Of a DNA stretch of 64,000 nucleotides, positions 11,285-24,251 are shown piece after piece (within the stretch, counting starts at the first letter, position 1; each line of letters begins with the position of its first letter). Under the pieces are notes generated by a model, which did not search any database, was not told where the DNA came from, and saw only the letters and a program-made list of their open reading frames with translations. The DNA is from Psococerastis gibbosa. Its lineage: Eukaryota > Arthropoda > Insecta > Psocodea > Psocidae. Made by a program: the position numbers and the translations under genes. The stretch spans positions 9,844,874 to 9,908,873 of the forward strand of contig OZ020490.1 in the NCBI GenBank assembly GCA_963971405.1, in the 5' to 3' direction.

Positions 11285-11405
11285 TAAGCCTACTACCATC
11301 GTAACCACTAGACCACAAGCCTGCTCGTGCGGTCTTATGGTCTAGCGGGGGTTCGAATCCCACCAAGTCCAAATTTTTCTATATCCTATATAATTTCGGT
11401 TATGG
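11285..11405. mobile_element. SINE family 1, partial head-to-head copy
   Basis: It repeats GACCACAAGCCTGCTCGTGC, GGTCTTATGGTCTAGCGGGG and TTCGAATCCCACCAAGTCCA of the copy at 10350-10570, then TAATTTCGGTTATGGG of the tail. Confidence 0.6.
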
Positions 11406-11974
11406 GATCCTGTAAACTAGGCCAATTGTCAATTACTCATTCACTTACCTATAACTGTATTATTGTCTTTAACCGCATGCTACACTAAATCACAGCTTTT
11501 ACAGTAGCCAAGCTAAAGCTGGGTACTAATACCTTTCTACAAATATACCTACCGTTATAAGCCTACTATGTGCTGATAAGGTTTACCGTCATAAGACAAC
11601 GAAAACAGCTTTGCTTATCATTGTTATCGCTATTATCACGCAGATTTATTGGATGAGTAACACTAATCAGCTTGGTACTTAACCAACAGAATAAGGCTAT
11701 ACCCAACTAAAGCCTTTCTTCATACCTATTACCGTTAGAAACCACACCCCATCCAGGGGTGGCCAAAATATAACGAACTAGTGGCGGATCCGGTTCTCAA
11801 CACACTGCAAAATGTTAAGCGAACTTAAAATAACCTTACTCCGTCCCAATCTGAAAATATATCGTCACAGTCATTATACATAGGGATAAGAGTCCATTTG
11901 TTAAACATCAATAACTCTATGCTAATTTCGGTGTTAGCAAGGCCATAGCCAGAGGGGGGTCCAGTGGGTCCAGA

Positions 11975-13155
11975 CCCCTCCCGAAATATTTGAAGCGTCC
12001 AATAGATAGAATGGAGTTTTTAATATATTGAGGTTACCTCACCTCCGGTGACGTCAGATGGACCCCTCCTGAAAAAATTTCTGGCTACGGCCTTGGGTGT
12101 TAGGGTAGTTTGTAGTTTGTAAACATATATTGTCACTCTGGCCGGTAAACAAAATTAAGCTAGCGGGTTCATCTTAGCAAGCGTTACATAATAAAACTTT
12201 AATTCTCGCTGCTTTCATAATTTTGTAAGCATTCGAGCATTCTTCTGTGTGGCCAGCTTTTATTAGATTTCGCGGCTAATGAGATAAGGCAATATTTTTG
12301 ACCATCCCTGGCTTCTAGCGACCCTTGGTATCAAGCAAAGGCCGTATTTATTGGATTTGAAGCGTACACTAGATAGAATGGAGTTTTTAATATATTGAGG
12401 TTACCTCATCTCCGGTGACGTCAGATGGACCCCTCCTGAAAAACGTTTCTGGCTACGGCCTTGGGTGTTAGGGTAGTTTGTAGTTTGTAAACGTATATTG
12501 TCACTCTGGCCGGTAAACAAAATTAAGCTAGCGGGTTGATCTTAGCAAGCGTTACATAATAAAATTTTAATTCTCGCTGCTTTCATAATTTTGTAAGCAG
12601 CGGAGCATTCTTCTGTGTGGCCAGCTTTTATTAGATTTCGCGACTAATGAGAGAAGGCAATATTTTTGACCATCCCTGGCTTCTAGCGATCCTTGGTATC
12701 AAGGAAGGCCGTATTTATGGGGGGGGGGGATCCAGGGGTCCGGACCCTCCCGAAATATTTGAAGCGTACACTAGATAGAATGGAGTTTTTAATATATTGA
12801 GGTTACCTCACCTCCGGTGACGTCAGATGGACCCCTCCTGAAAAAAATTTCTGGCTACGGCCTTGGGTGTTAGGGTAGTTTGTAGTTTGTAAACGTATAT
12901 TGTCACTCTGGCCGGTAAACAAAATTAAGCTAGCGGGTTCATCTTAGCAAGCGTTACATAATAAAACTTTAATTCTCGCTGCTTTCATAATTTTGTAAGC
13001 AGCGGAGCATTCTTCTGTGTGGCCAGCTTTTATTAGATTTCGCGACTAATGAGAGAAGGCAATATTTTTGACCATCCCTGGCTTCTAGCGATCCTTGGTA
13101 TCAAGCAAGGCCGTATTTATGGGGGGGGGGGGGATCCAGGGGTCCGGACCCTCCC
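11975..13155. repeat. Tandem array of three ~370-400-bp units
   Basis: Units start at GAAGCGT (11992, 12360, 12760) and share TTGAGGTTACCTCACCTCCG, GGCTACGGCCTTGGGTGTTA and CTGTGTGGCCAGCTTTTATT. The G-run plus GGGTCCGGACCC block separates units two and three and closes the array. The high similarity implies recent duplication. Confidence 0.8.
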
Positions 13156-13875
13156 CGTCGTGAAGAATTTCATCATTCACAAAGTATTTTCGTATACTTT
13201 CATTCACTGCCAGTACCTTCAAAGGTGGTTTTAAATTAATGAAAAATAAATTTGTTCTGTTCTTTCTATATTTCTACTTGTTGTATTTACTAAAATTCAG
13301 TTTTGCTTTTTAGCTCGATATAAACTATTATGACAGCCTCCCATACCTACCCCCCCCCCCCCCCCCGTCCCAAATCCATAGCTACGGGGAGTATATAGAT
13401 CAAGGTAAAGAAGGCAGATTCATTAAAATATTAAATATATTCAAATATAATAGTAAATTATGTACAATAGTTCTGTTGTGAATCCCAGCTCTATTATTCT
13501 GCTAAGACTACTAGGGCAATTTTGTACAGATATGGTCCTGCGTGCACCAAACTACTCATATAGTGTGTCTAGTGCACTTTTGTCTTTAGTTTGGGCTCCG
13601 GGGGAGTTTTACCCCCCGGAGAGGTATCTGAAAGAAACACTGAGCACGGATTCTTCTGTTCCATAGGATAATAGACGTGAAGAATATGCTATTTGTCAGA
13701 AAATACAGTCTTAAATCTTAGTAATAAGAAGCTTATAATTAAGCTAGTATAAATATAATTAAAAATATATTTTATGTAGCCTATACCTACCAATACGTCC
13801 GTATATTTTATTTTACGCTACACTACAGATATAGAGTAGACTAAATATTTTATACAACTACTACGCTAAATATAC

Positions 13876-13944
13876 AGTATAATAGTTTTTAGCAATAATA
13901 GCTAAAATTAATATTAAAATCCACTTTATTTTTAGAGATCTCAT
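13876..13944 (-). CDS. Candidate signal-peptide exon 1 of gene B
   Basis: An ATG at 13944 opens 23 codons, MRSLKIKWILILILAIIAKN and three more, with the basic start and hydrophobic core of a signal peptide, ending at a possible donor ACT|GTATAT in phase 0. That is the phase needed to join the gene B exon at 8678. The site lies between the end of gene A and gene B. The donor is weak, and the AT-rich composition makes chance hydrophobic runs likely, so this is only a candidate. Confidence 0.28.
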
Positions 13945-15319
13945 CGATACAGTCGAACGTTGATATAGACTATAGAGCCTCTGGGCTCCTACTTGTAAGA
14001 AAATATAGTGTACAGTAGGTCTTCTAATGATGAAGTCATCAGCTAAAGACAAGTTCCATTGTTTGACAACACTATATACAGTATGTATTTTGAACTTTTT
14101 AGGTTACAGTCTTTATTAATTCATGGGAATAAAGTGTCTGAAATGGTTCCTGACGCAGAATACAAATTTGGCACACACAATACAATATGGTACTAAAGAA
14201 ATACATAATGGATACGAATTTATTTTATTTGTCGATTGGTTATGGCATTCCCCTTACTGCAGCCATTAAGAGCAAATCGGATCTCTCCCAAGACACAGGA
14301 ATTTTTTATTTTTATTTTTTATTTTATTAATTTAAGGGCGCGAGGCCACGCTTCTGGCATATGCGCCAAGACTCTAAGTTGTCTTAGTAGTTATATCGCT
14401 TTTAGAAGCTCTGTGTGGTGGAGAAAGGCTGAAAGTGAGACGACATTACACAGGAATTATTAATAGTAGAGTAGTTCAAAATATAGCCGCTAAATAAGCA
14501 GTAATACTCCTCTACATTTCAATATATGACATGTGGGTCGTGTGGCCTTGATCAATTAGCCACAGCTAGGGCTGAGCTGTAGGCTACTAGAGGGATCACG
14601 TCACTGGTGGCGGTACGAATATACCAAATAAGCAGTCCTCGACCAAGCAGCGGCATAACCGGATGGTTTGGTGGCAAGTCTGGTGGTGCAGGCATGTTTA
14701 GAAAAAGCCACAGTAGCCCGAGGATGTGACGGGGCGAACAGTTGCCGCCACTAAATAAGCTACCACTACTAGGACACTCTTTTGTCCTGGGGTTGGGTCC
14801 CCAAAGCGCAGGAACTCAATGAAGAGTCAACGGCATGAGGATGCAGAAGGCAAAGGGAAACCACTGCATTACAATTCCCTAGTTCAGACAACAAGACTAA
14901 GTACATTCGATACTCAACCTACTTGACTTCCTTTTGGGAGAGTCCGAAGTACGGTAACTACGGGTATACGATTGCCATCTTCGATAGAAGAGGCATTCTA
15001 AGAAGAAGAACCGCAGTTCTTGAAGTCATTCCTTGGGATTACCCCAGTGATACAAGTCTCTTTGAGTAGGCTACTTAGCACTGGGGTAGACTTTGTAAAC
15101 TGCACAAGAAAAACTGTAATATACTATTTACTTACTTACGTTTACTTACTTACATCAATCGTTTTCTGCACAAATCAAATTAAATACCTAATTGAAGCCA
15201 ATCTGTGTTAGAAAGAGGTGTGTCAAAATGTATGGAAAACTGCCTACCGTTTGCACTGACATTTTTGACAGCTCTACAATTGACATTTCACGAGTCAATT
15301 AATGTTTACACAATTATGT

Positions 15320-15440
15320 GAACAGTTAGGTGTAAGAGAGGGCCATAGGCCCTAATCTCGCTGTATATGTGCACATTTATTTCTTTATTCATTAAAGACA
15401 TTATTATTAAAATTTATTGTCATTATTATTATTATTAATG
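15320..15440 (+). mobile_element. 3' tail of the same non-LTR family, plus strand
   Basis: It contains AGGTGTAAGAGAGGGCCATA, CCCTAATCTCGCTGTAT and ends in ATTATTATTATTATTA. It lies antisense to and just downstream of HGSNAT-like gene A. Confidence 0.7.
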
Positions 15441-15523
15441 CTTTCCCATCCGATTGTCTCTTAAAGCTGTAATCTAGAAAGTTCCATAAGAAAATATATT
15501 TTTTTTAGCTATCAATGTAAAGC

Positions 15524-15818
15524 CTAAATGCTCAAAAAGAATTCATTATAGTACAAAATATAGCCAATGATAACCCAAAGCATGGTGCCCCACATGGCTT
15601 CTAGAGTAAGAATAAAGTGCGTGTTGAAAGGGCCTAAGCGCCAGTGAAATGGAAAAAGGTTGTAAGCGACTTCGTGGCCTACGTAAAGTATTGTAGGATT
15701 CATGCCCGGTCCTTTGAATGGCACGCCGTTCCAAACGCGTAAATGGTCTTGTAGGATGTAAATTATGGAAAGAATGAAGTAAGCTGCCGCTGTAGTCGTG
15801 AACACGTATGAAAGAGAC
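15524..15818 (-). CDS. HGSNAT: HGSNAT-like gene A last coding exon
   Basis: Acceptor GGGTTTCAG|G, 295 nt to the stop codon. It encodes SLSYVFTTTAAAYFILSIIY, then FKGPGMNPTILYVGHEVAYN, the last helix and a C-terminal FFLSI. GMNxxLxYVGHE is a family signature. A reverse-oriented retrotransposon tail lies about 85-200 nt downstream. A fragment of the 9.3 kb repeat family (ACCGGTCCGAGTTTACTCG) sits in the intron just upstream of the acceptor. Confidence 0.9.
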
Positions 15819-18800
15819 CTGAAACCCAAACTATTCATGAGAATCGCAATATTAAGAACCGGTCCGAGTTTACTCGAACATGCTTTACAATTTATCAAAA
15901 TTAGTGTATATTTTTGGAGGGGGAATTAAATACAAAATAACCAGGGGCGGATTTACCAATAGGCGACTGAGGCAAATGCCTATATCGGAGTGTCCAGCCA
16001 CAGTGACTTACCATAAATTTTTATTGATGGGAATAATATCAGGAAGGGCAAGAACAAGGGCGAGGATGGCGTTGAAAAGTCCCCAACCTCCCCAGCGCAG
16101 CAGACGACCTTTCCAGTTAAGGTGGTGTAAAGCGATGGAGCCTGCCTGGACACCTAGCATGACTTGCAGAGTCGACGGAAGGATACCTAAACAGAATTAA
16201 GTTACGATAAAGTAGTACAACTAATAATACGATCATGGCTATATATTCAAGTCCCAAGTTTTAAGCCCCAACGCATAAAGGCTACGCAGCAGATCTGCTA
16301 AAGAGATCTGTCAAGATACATTAGAGTACATGGGTTATTGCACAAAGGGAGATTCTGCTGTAGGAAATTTTAACTACGTGCGCACCACCTCATACAAATC
16401 TACAACTGCTACGGCGACTATTCCACCGACGTCGTTTTTTAATGTGCATGTGTCATGACGTGGTAGCAGACATCTTTAATAAGTCTCTGCCATATTATAA
16501 CTTAATTTACAATAGATAAGTTAAGTATCTACATAATAATCTCCTTAAAATATGGCAGAGACTTATTAATGATGTCTGCTACCACGTCATGACACATGCA
16601 CATTGAAAAACAACGTCGGTGGTATAGCCGCCTAAGTAGAATCTTCCTTTGTGCAGCGGGCCCAAGTTTTCAGCATGCAAAATTTCAGGTACTATAATCA
16701 TTTTTCTGCTCAATCTTCCTAGATATGTTGCTCTGTTGGTTAGGTAGAAACAATAAATTTAACTGGGCTTCCATTTTTTTGGCGTTTCATCGCATTTCCT
16801 TGGACGCTTCTCACCTCTCCTTTCTACTAAAAGAAACACCTATAGACCTAGGTACATCTAGGTATACATTTAATATTTTATTAATAACAAAAAATACGTG
16901 ATGCTAGACGTTTCAATAAAAATTGACTCGTTAATGAAATTGGGCGGTAAAAGTTTGAGCCATGAAGCTGCGAGTATGTCCTTCTGCTGTCGGAGCCAGA
17001 AAAAAATTCAATGTCAGTGGGTTAATGAGCGACCGAACATCCATTTAAAGGGTTAAGGTGTATATTAGAGTTTGTTGGATAATTTTTCGTTTTATGTCCC
17101 TCTCTGCTAGCTTACCTAAAATGCCTTCTGGATCGAAAGGCCCAGACGCGAAGACTTGATCAATGCTCGGCTGTTGGAAGATATGTTTCTCACCCAGAAG
17201 ATATTTATCCACGTATCCTGTCATACCGCCAGCACAATTGATGAACTTCAGATTGTCTTGTATGCCTCCGGGACCAAGGTAGCCGCTGTAAAAGCACGCG
17301 GTTAGCCAAGAGTTGATTAATTGGTTGAATTATACCTAGTTGTCAAAAAATATTTAGGCTATTCTGCAATATTGTAAAACACAAGGACTTTAAATTAGCG
17401 ACTTCGGTGGCAATGTGGTAGCGTGCTTGTACTTGTACGAGTATCTACTCACCTTGCGGTCGGAGACGTGTCATAACTCGACACAAGTACCTATTAGGTG
17501 ATTTAGTGTGGCGATTCAAGAGGTTAATCGGATACATTCATTAAATTGTTTGTATGCGATTTAACCTTTTCATTAAAATATAAAATAAAATAAAAAATAA
17601 AGAACGAGTTTTTATTCTCATTATTATATTCAGGCTAGCGCGGAAAGTCCGCCAAGATCTCAGGATTATAGAAGGAACTGCATTAGCCAAAGCACAGAAT
17701 CGCAAGGAGTGGAAGGGAACCTGCCGTATTGCTGACCCCACCTAAGGATATTTGTTGTTGTAATGTTTTTGAATGACTTTTTATGGACCCAGGCCTATTT
17801 ATACATAATGACTCCATAGATTTTGGACATTAAATGTATTGTTTCCGTGTTTTTGGCCATTGACAGACTGGTATACGTTCTCGATGTCAATCCACACCGG
17901 CTACAAGCGATAGAACAAGCTGAGACAAGTTTACCATTGACGCAATGAAACAGGCAAAAGCATGACCATTGAATATATAACACTATTGTGTTATATAGGT
18001 ATATATTCAGCAGCACGACTTAACCAAGTACAGATATCGAATACCGCGAATAAAAAGTAAAAAGAAAGTAAAGTATCTATTGAATAAGTTATACTATAGG
18101 CTATAAAGTAGTCTGTTAAAAATTACCTTGGACAACCAGGGACGTAAGCGAAGAATACAAAGTAGCAATATGCGGCAGTTAAAGACAGTACAACCACCCA
18201 CTGCGGCAGCAAGATTATGATGTCTTGGAACATGGCACGAATACTAGAAGCTGGGAACTGAAAAGTAAAGTTATAGTGAGAAATAAGAGCCAAGAGAATA
18301 ACAGCAAAAATTGATAACAATCTGGTATAAAATAAATATTAATGATTTTTGGCGGGGCATCATCTACGGGGTTATGTAAACTGAAATTAAATTCAAAGGA
18401 TGATAGAAACCAAGAGAGCACGGATATTGTATATACATTAAAATTTCACTTTCAGGTGGTATGAAATAAATATTTCTGGCGGGAAAATTTTGGCGATGGA
18501 AACAGAAAACTTAAATTTAAATGTGAAATAAGAAGTTCAGAACCAAGGAAGAGAAGAACAATAAGATGTAAAATAGCGCTAATAATGGATGTCATTTGTA
18601 CATTAAAATTTCATTTTCAGGCGGTATAAAATAAACATTTTTTGGTGGGAAAATATTTACGGTGTTATGGAAACTGAAAACTTAAATTTAAATGTGAAAG
18701 AAGAAGTTCAGAACCAAGAAAGAGAAGAACGATAAGAAGTAAGAGAGCGCTAATAATGGATGTCATTTGTACATTAAAATTTCACTTTCAGGCGGTATAA

Positions 18801-21800
18801 AATAAATATTTTTTGGCGGGAAAATATTTACGGTGTTATGGAAACTCGAAAACTTAAATTTAAATGTGAAAGAAGAAGTTCAGAACCAAAAAACGGAAGA
18901 ACGATAAGAAGTAAGAGATGGCTAATTATGGATATCATACAGATTACAATTTCACTTTCAGGAGGTATATGAATATAATAATAGTCTATATAATTTATAT
19001 AAATATATAAAATGAATATTACATTTTTGGCGGAAAACTATTTACGGGGGAAAATTCTATACATAGGGAGAATTCCGAATGCAATATTATAATTCGTAAA
19101 TTTTAATTTTATTTTATTAATTTTATTTTATACTTTACTTGTATCGTATAATTTAACGGATATATATATTGTTTTGTATTGCATTGTAAAAATCTAAAAA
19201 ATCATTGAATGTCATTGTTTGCCGAAAGACTTTCTAGTTATATACCTAGGTAGTATTATTGTATATGGTCTTTTAATGTAGATAAATTACATTGTTTCTC
19301 ACCCTGTTTTCAGTGGCGTACGACTGAGGAGTGAAACAGACCCCCAAGGTTGCAACAATAAAATACACAACAGAGAATCGCTGTAGCACTCCGGGAATCC
19401 GAATTTTCTCCAGTTCTGCGCCGACGCCGATTGTATTCAGCATCATTCCCAGTCCAAATAGAATCAACGATCGCTAGAAGAAAAAGGTTAACAAATTAAA
19501 ATACATCTTTGTTGGCTTAGTAGAAGAGAATTAGGGAGCCCTTGCTAAAGTGCTAGGTAGAGAAGAGATAGCTGGAGGGTCAAACCTAGGAACACATTTG
19601 AAAATAAATAAGTTGTGCGAAATATGAGCTTTTTAAATTATTTGCCGCACTGCCAACTTTTAAATCTAATATCTGTAGCAGTGGCGTCATTCCAATATTT
19701 TTCATTGGGGGGGGGGGGGGGGGAGGTAGCTTCTTCCGGCATTATTTTATGCTTAGTTGGAAACAGAGAAGCCTGAGAAGCGGTGCCTTTCTTACATTCA
19801 TTTATTTTTTTACAGGTTTTTAGGCATACATTTAATTTTAAGCATCTATATATTAATACAATATATGTTTGTTTTAAAGGTTAGCATGAAAAGAAGACTT
19901 TATAGTCTTATTGTTCGCCTTTTGTTTTGTTTTTATTCAATAAAGTCGTTTTCAATTCAATTCAATATACCTGGAGTGAAGTTCAAGGACGGATACAGGG
20001 GGGGGGGCAGAGGGTAGCTGTTTGCCTCACCCCCAAAATTTAGTAAGTCTGTTGTAGGCTGGGCTGGATCCGTCCCTGGTGAAGTTTACGTTATAAGTTT
20101 GAAATATGAAAAATAGTAAAATACATTTTTTTCACTCACTTTGAGTATGTTGCCCAGTATAACATAGCGGGGAACGCATCTCTTCAGCTGGCCCCGAAGA
20201 CTAATTGGGATGCAGACGCCCATGATCCACATGAAGAAGGGGAAGGGGAAATCGGCAAGCAGAAGGCCGTCCCAGACACTGTGGTTGAGGAACCAGTAGT
20301 TACCGGCTCCGTCGTTGACGAAGATCATCAGAACAATGGCCAGGCTGTAAGTTTGAAGAAAATACGATAGAAATTGAATTGTCATGAGGAAGAAGCCGGT
20401 GACATGTTAAAAATTATCATAGAAGAATGTTTGTTTTTTCATTTTTCCAACGCCTGCTTTCAGTATTTCTGCATTTAAGCAACCCTGTCAGCCTGGCGGG
20501 GGGAGTGAGTCTGTTTAATAACTTGAAGCAGCCTAGAGGCAGACTCCTTCACGTCAGGAAGAGGGGGAGTTGACTGACAGGGTGGACTTCCTGATTATAG
20601 TAGATTCCGAACCATTTGGGGGAACATATATAGTAAAGTCACACGATTAAATCGGAGGTGACCAGGACTCAACACACGCGCAGACTGACTGGTATAGTCT
20701 CAGCGCATTATCATGTCCCTCCATGTTCCCCGGCCAACGCTCTGCAAAAACCGTTTGCTTCACAGGCTCTGTCCTGGTATATTCAACTTGGTATGGCCAT
20801 TGGCGCTATAGACAAATGTGTTATACAGTATGTCTCATTCGTTAAAATAATGTTTTTTTTTCTATGTGCAATGCGCATACTACCGCCATATTCTTCAAAT
20901 ATATGTGAAAAGACAAGGTGTATAACACCTTATCAGCAAATATATTATTGCTTTCTGCCTGACAGGGTGAGGCAATCTCTAACATGTATACGTTCATTGA
21001 GACACGGCGTTCAAACCGCTGAAAATCAACACTTCCAACGAGAAGACAGTAGTATGGTTGGACACAGTCCCAGGCCACGGTGTGGGCCCATAGGACAGTG
21101 GACCTCCTGATTATAGTGAATTCCGAACCACTTGGGAAAAACAGTGAAGTCCCACGATTAGTTCGGAGGTGACCAGGACAAGTCCTACCATGTTTCCCTA
21201 CCGGTACTGTGCACACGACCAAGTAATCAGCATCTTTGAACCTGCTCTGGTCCGCTGGATTCAACTTGGTATGGCGGCCGGCCAACGAGAAGAAGTTTCC
21301 ACAGCTAAGCTAATGACTCGATTACACATTTGCCTAACCATGTTTTTGCAGGAACGAATAATCACAAAATATATTCCTATACTGTAATTATCTCTTCATT
21401 TCATAGTATAATTTAATTCATTACCCTCTGAACGTGTCGAGGCTTTTCAGTCGTTGTCGTGCAGGCTTAGCCGACACCTGCGTCGTCCTGTCGTCCGCAC
21501 CGTAATCGGACATTTCGCACGACGCTTTCTCGGACTTTCTGTGTCGGCAATACGCTGCGATCCATTTGATCAGATATGTTAGTAATGTCGAAGTTACGGC
21601 AATGGCTAGAAGGCCGAGAAGTATTGCAAGAAGCGCTGGAATAGACAATTTGGTTGAAAGATAATATTACGTTATTTCAACTGGATCATGCATCTTCTAT
21701 ATCTTTGTAGTTGACCATGCCTTGACTTATTAAATAATTGTTTATAGCAAGGAAATCATATTAAGATGACAATATTTTAGGTAGACAAAACACGCAACGT

Positions 21801-24220
21801 ATAGTTCAATGTCTGTTTGATGACTTCAATTTAGCCGTTGAAGTTATGGCAATGGCTAGAAGCATTGCAAGTACAGCTGGATTTACAGTGGCGGCGCTAG
21901 AAATTTTAAGGCGGGGGGCCATGGGGGGGGGGGGCATGACTTCTATCTGGAGGGGCCAATGAAAAAACAAAACATTTTTCATAGGGAGTATAAATTCCCA
22001 AAATTTCTGGGGGGGGGGGCTGTAGAACCCCAAGACTTAGATTCATTACTCATTCACTTCTGAATAAGGCTGCCTAGCAAATTACCGTATATGACTTTAT
22101 TATTATTTAAAATTAATGTGTATGAATACATTATATAACGTACACTAAACTATTGAAGTTCAGTAAAACAAAAAAAATTAAAAAGGAAACTATTTTTCGA
22201 AATTTTAAAAATTAAAAAAAGAGTTTTTAATCTCCTGAAATTTTTGACAAGTTCTAACACGCTCAGTGACATAATCATCTCATTCTCTGTAATGGATGAC
22301 GGCCAAATTGCTGAATCTGTTCTGAATGGTGGTACAAGGCGCAGAGGAAGGTCGGCCCGGAGATTTCCCCTGATGGAGAAAAAAAAATGATAAATGGGCC
22401 CAAATTAGTGAGGTTTTGCGCATATTATTCTTTGAGAAACGGGGGGCCCGGAGAAAAAATTGAGAAATAGGCCTAAATTAGTGAGGTTTAAATAAATAAA
22501 TATTGAATTTTTTGTTCTATAACTAAGCCAACCTAGCGGAGTTAGGGCTATAAAGCCCTCTCTTACACTCATGCCTCAACTAGGAAGGCCCGGGGCCGCC
22601 TGCTTTACATGCCCTCCGAAGAAAATTAAGCAAGTGTGAGACTCGAACCAACAACCTATTGGGCGAAAGTTACCACTACTCTACATACGGATTTTGCAAG
22701 CTGTACAGTTGCGATTTTACAGACGAATAAACCTGCCATTCAGGGGAGCCCGAGGCCCCCCCCCCCCCGGAGAAAACGTTTGAAGAAATAGGTCTGAAGT
22801 ATTGGGGTTTTAAGCATTTTGAGTAATTAATTTTTGTGAAAGTAATTAGGCCATATGTTTTTGTCAGTTTCATGATGTCTTTCATGTGAAGTAAGCATAC
22901 CGAGAATTAATTTCCCTTTCGTTATTGTGGATACTATGCCTTTCGCCTCCATAACGTCTTTGTTACCAGAAATCCTGGGGGTGCTACGGGTGACCGTGGG
23001 GGGGGGGGGGCTTGGCCTTATTTACGCAAACGGGGAGTAGGCAAACTGTAATGGAAGTAAGTAACTTGTTACCAGTTGTGTCGGACGTTTTTGAATTATT
23101 GCACTATAATTTTTCAATTTAACAAAATGTCAAATTTCTCAAAAGTGGGGGGGGGGGACCGGAGAAACTGCTGGGGGGCCAGGCACCCCCCCCCCCCCGG
23201 GCACCCCCGTAGCGCCGCCACTGAGCTGGAATCGATAATTTGGTTGAAAGATAATGTTTTATACGTTATTTCGACTGGATCATGCATCTTTTATATCTTT
23301 GTAGTTGACCATGTCTTGACTTATTAAATATTTGTTTATAGCAAGGAAATCATATTAAGATGACAATATTTTAGGTAGACAAAACACGCAACGTGTTGTT
23401 CAATGTCTGTTTGATGACTTCAATTTTGCCGTTGAAGTTATGGCAATGGCTAGAAGTATTGCAAGTAGACCTGGAATAGATAATTTGGTTGAAAGATAAT
23501 GTTTTATACGTTATTTCGACTGGATCATGCATCTTCTATATCTTTGTAGTTGACCATGTCTTGACTTATTGAATATTTGTTTATAGCAAGGAAATCATAT
23601 TAAGATGACAATATTTTAGGTAGAAAAAACACGCAACGTATTGTTCAATGTCTGTTTAATGACATCAATTTTTTCCGTTGAAGTTATGGCAATGGCTAGA
23701 AGTATTGCAAGTAGAGCTGGAATAAATAATTTGGTTGAAAGATAATGTTTTATACGTTATTTCGACTGGATCATGCATCTTTTATATCTTTGTAGTTGAC
23801 CATGTCTTGACTTTTCAAAATCTTTGAATCAATGTAAGATGGCAATGTTTTAGGTACTATGCAATACTTACGTAACAATGTGTTTACAGGATCCTGCGCA
23901 GTAGCTAGATTGCAATCCCTGTCAGGTGATATTGTAAAATCGTACACACCAAACTCTCCTAACGAGGCTTGGACGTCAGGACATACTCGAGTGCTGTAAG
24001 AAAAGCAGAAAAATGTAATACTTCCCAATTAGAAACCGATAGGTACCTGTATTGGTATGCCTAGTCTTCACATTGCAGTATTATAATATGATATACATGT
24101 GCAGTATATAACACTGAAATTTAACTAACTTTGCTTGAATAGGTAACCTCCTCGTCATAATCAAAATTACAGGATATAGAGAAAAAAAACCTGGCTCAGT
24201 AATAGAAACAACAAAAGTCC

Positions 24221-24251
<31 letters not shown>

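Larger units (their letters stand above)
21601..23812. repeat. Four ~247-bp tandem units copying an HGSNAT splice acceptor and exon start
   Basis: AATGGCTAGAA recurs at 21601, 21848, 23445 and 23691, each followed by GAATAGACAATTTGGTTGAA-type intron sequence and CATGCATCTTCTATATCTTT. Spacing is 247 and 246; the third gap is widened by the 21888-23221 insertion. On the minus strand each unit holds a TTCCAG acceptor and about the first 50 nt of the exon at 21635. Confidence 0.8.

Noticed and set aside
20658-21285. Overlapping ~150-codon ORFs on both strands
   Set aside because: Both lie in the TTCGGAGGTGACCAGGAC repeat, which is found at four places; no splice sites or domain.
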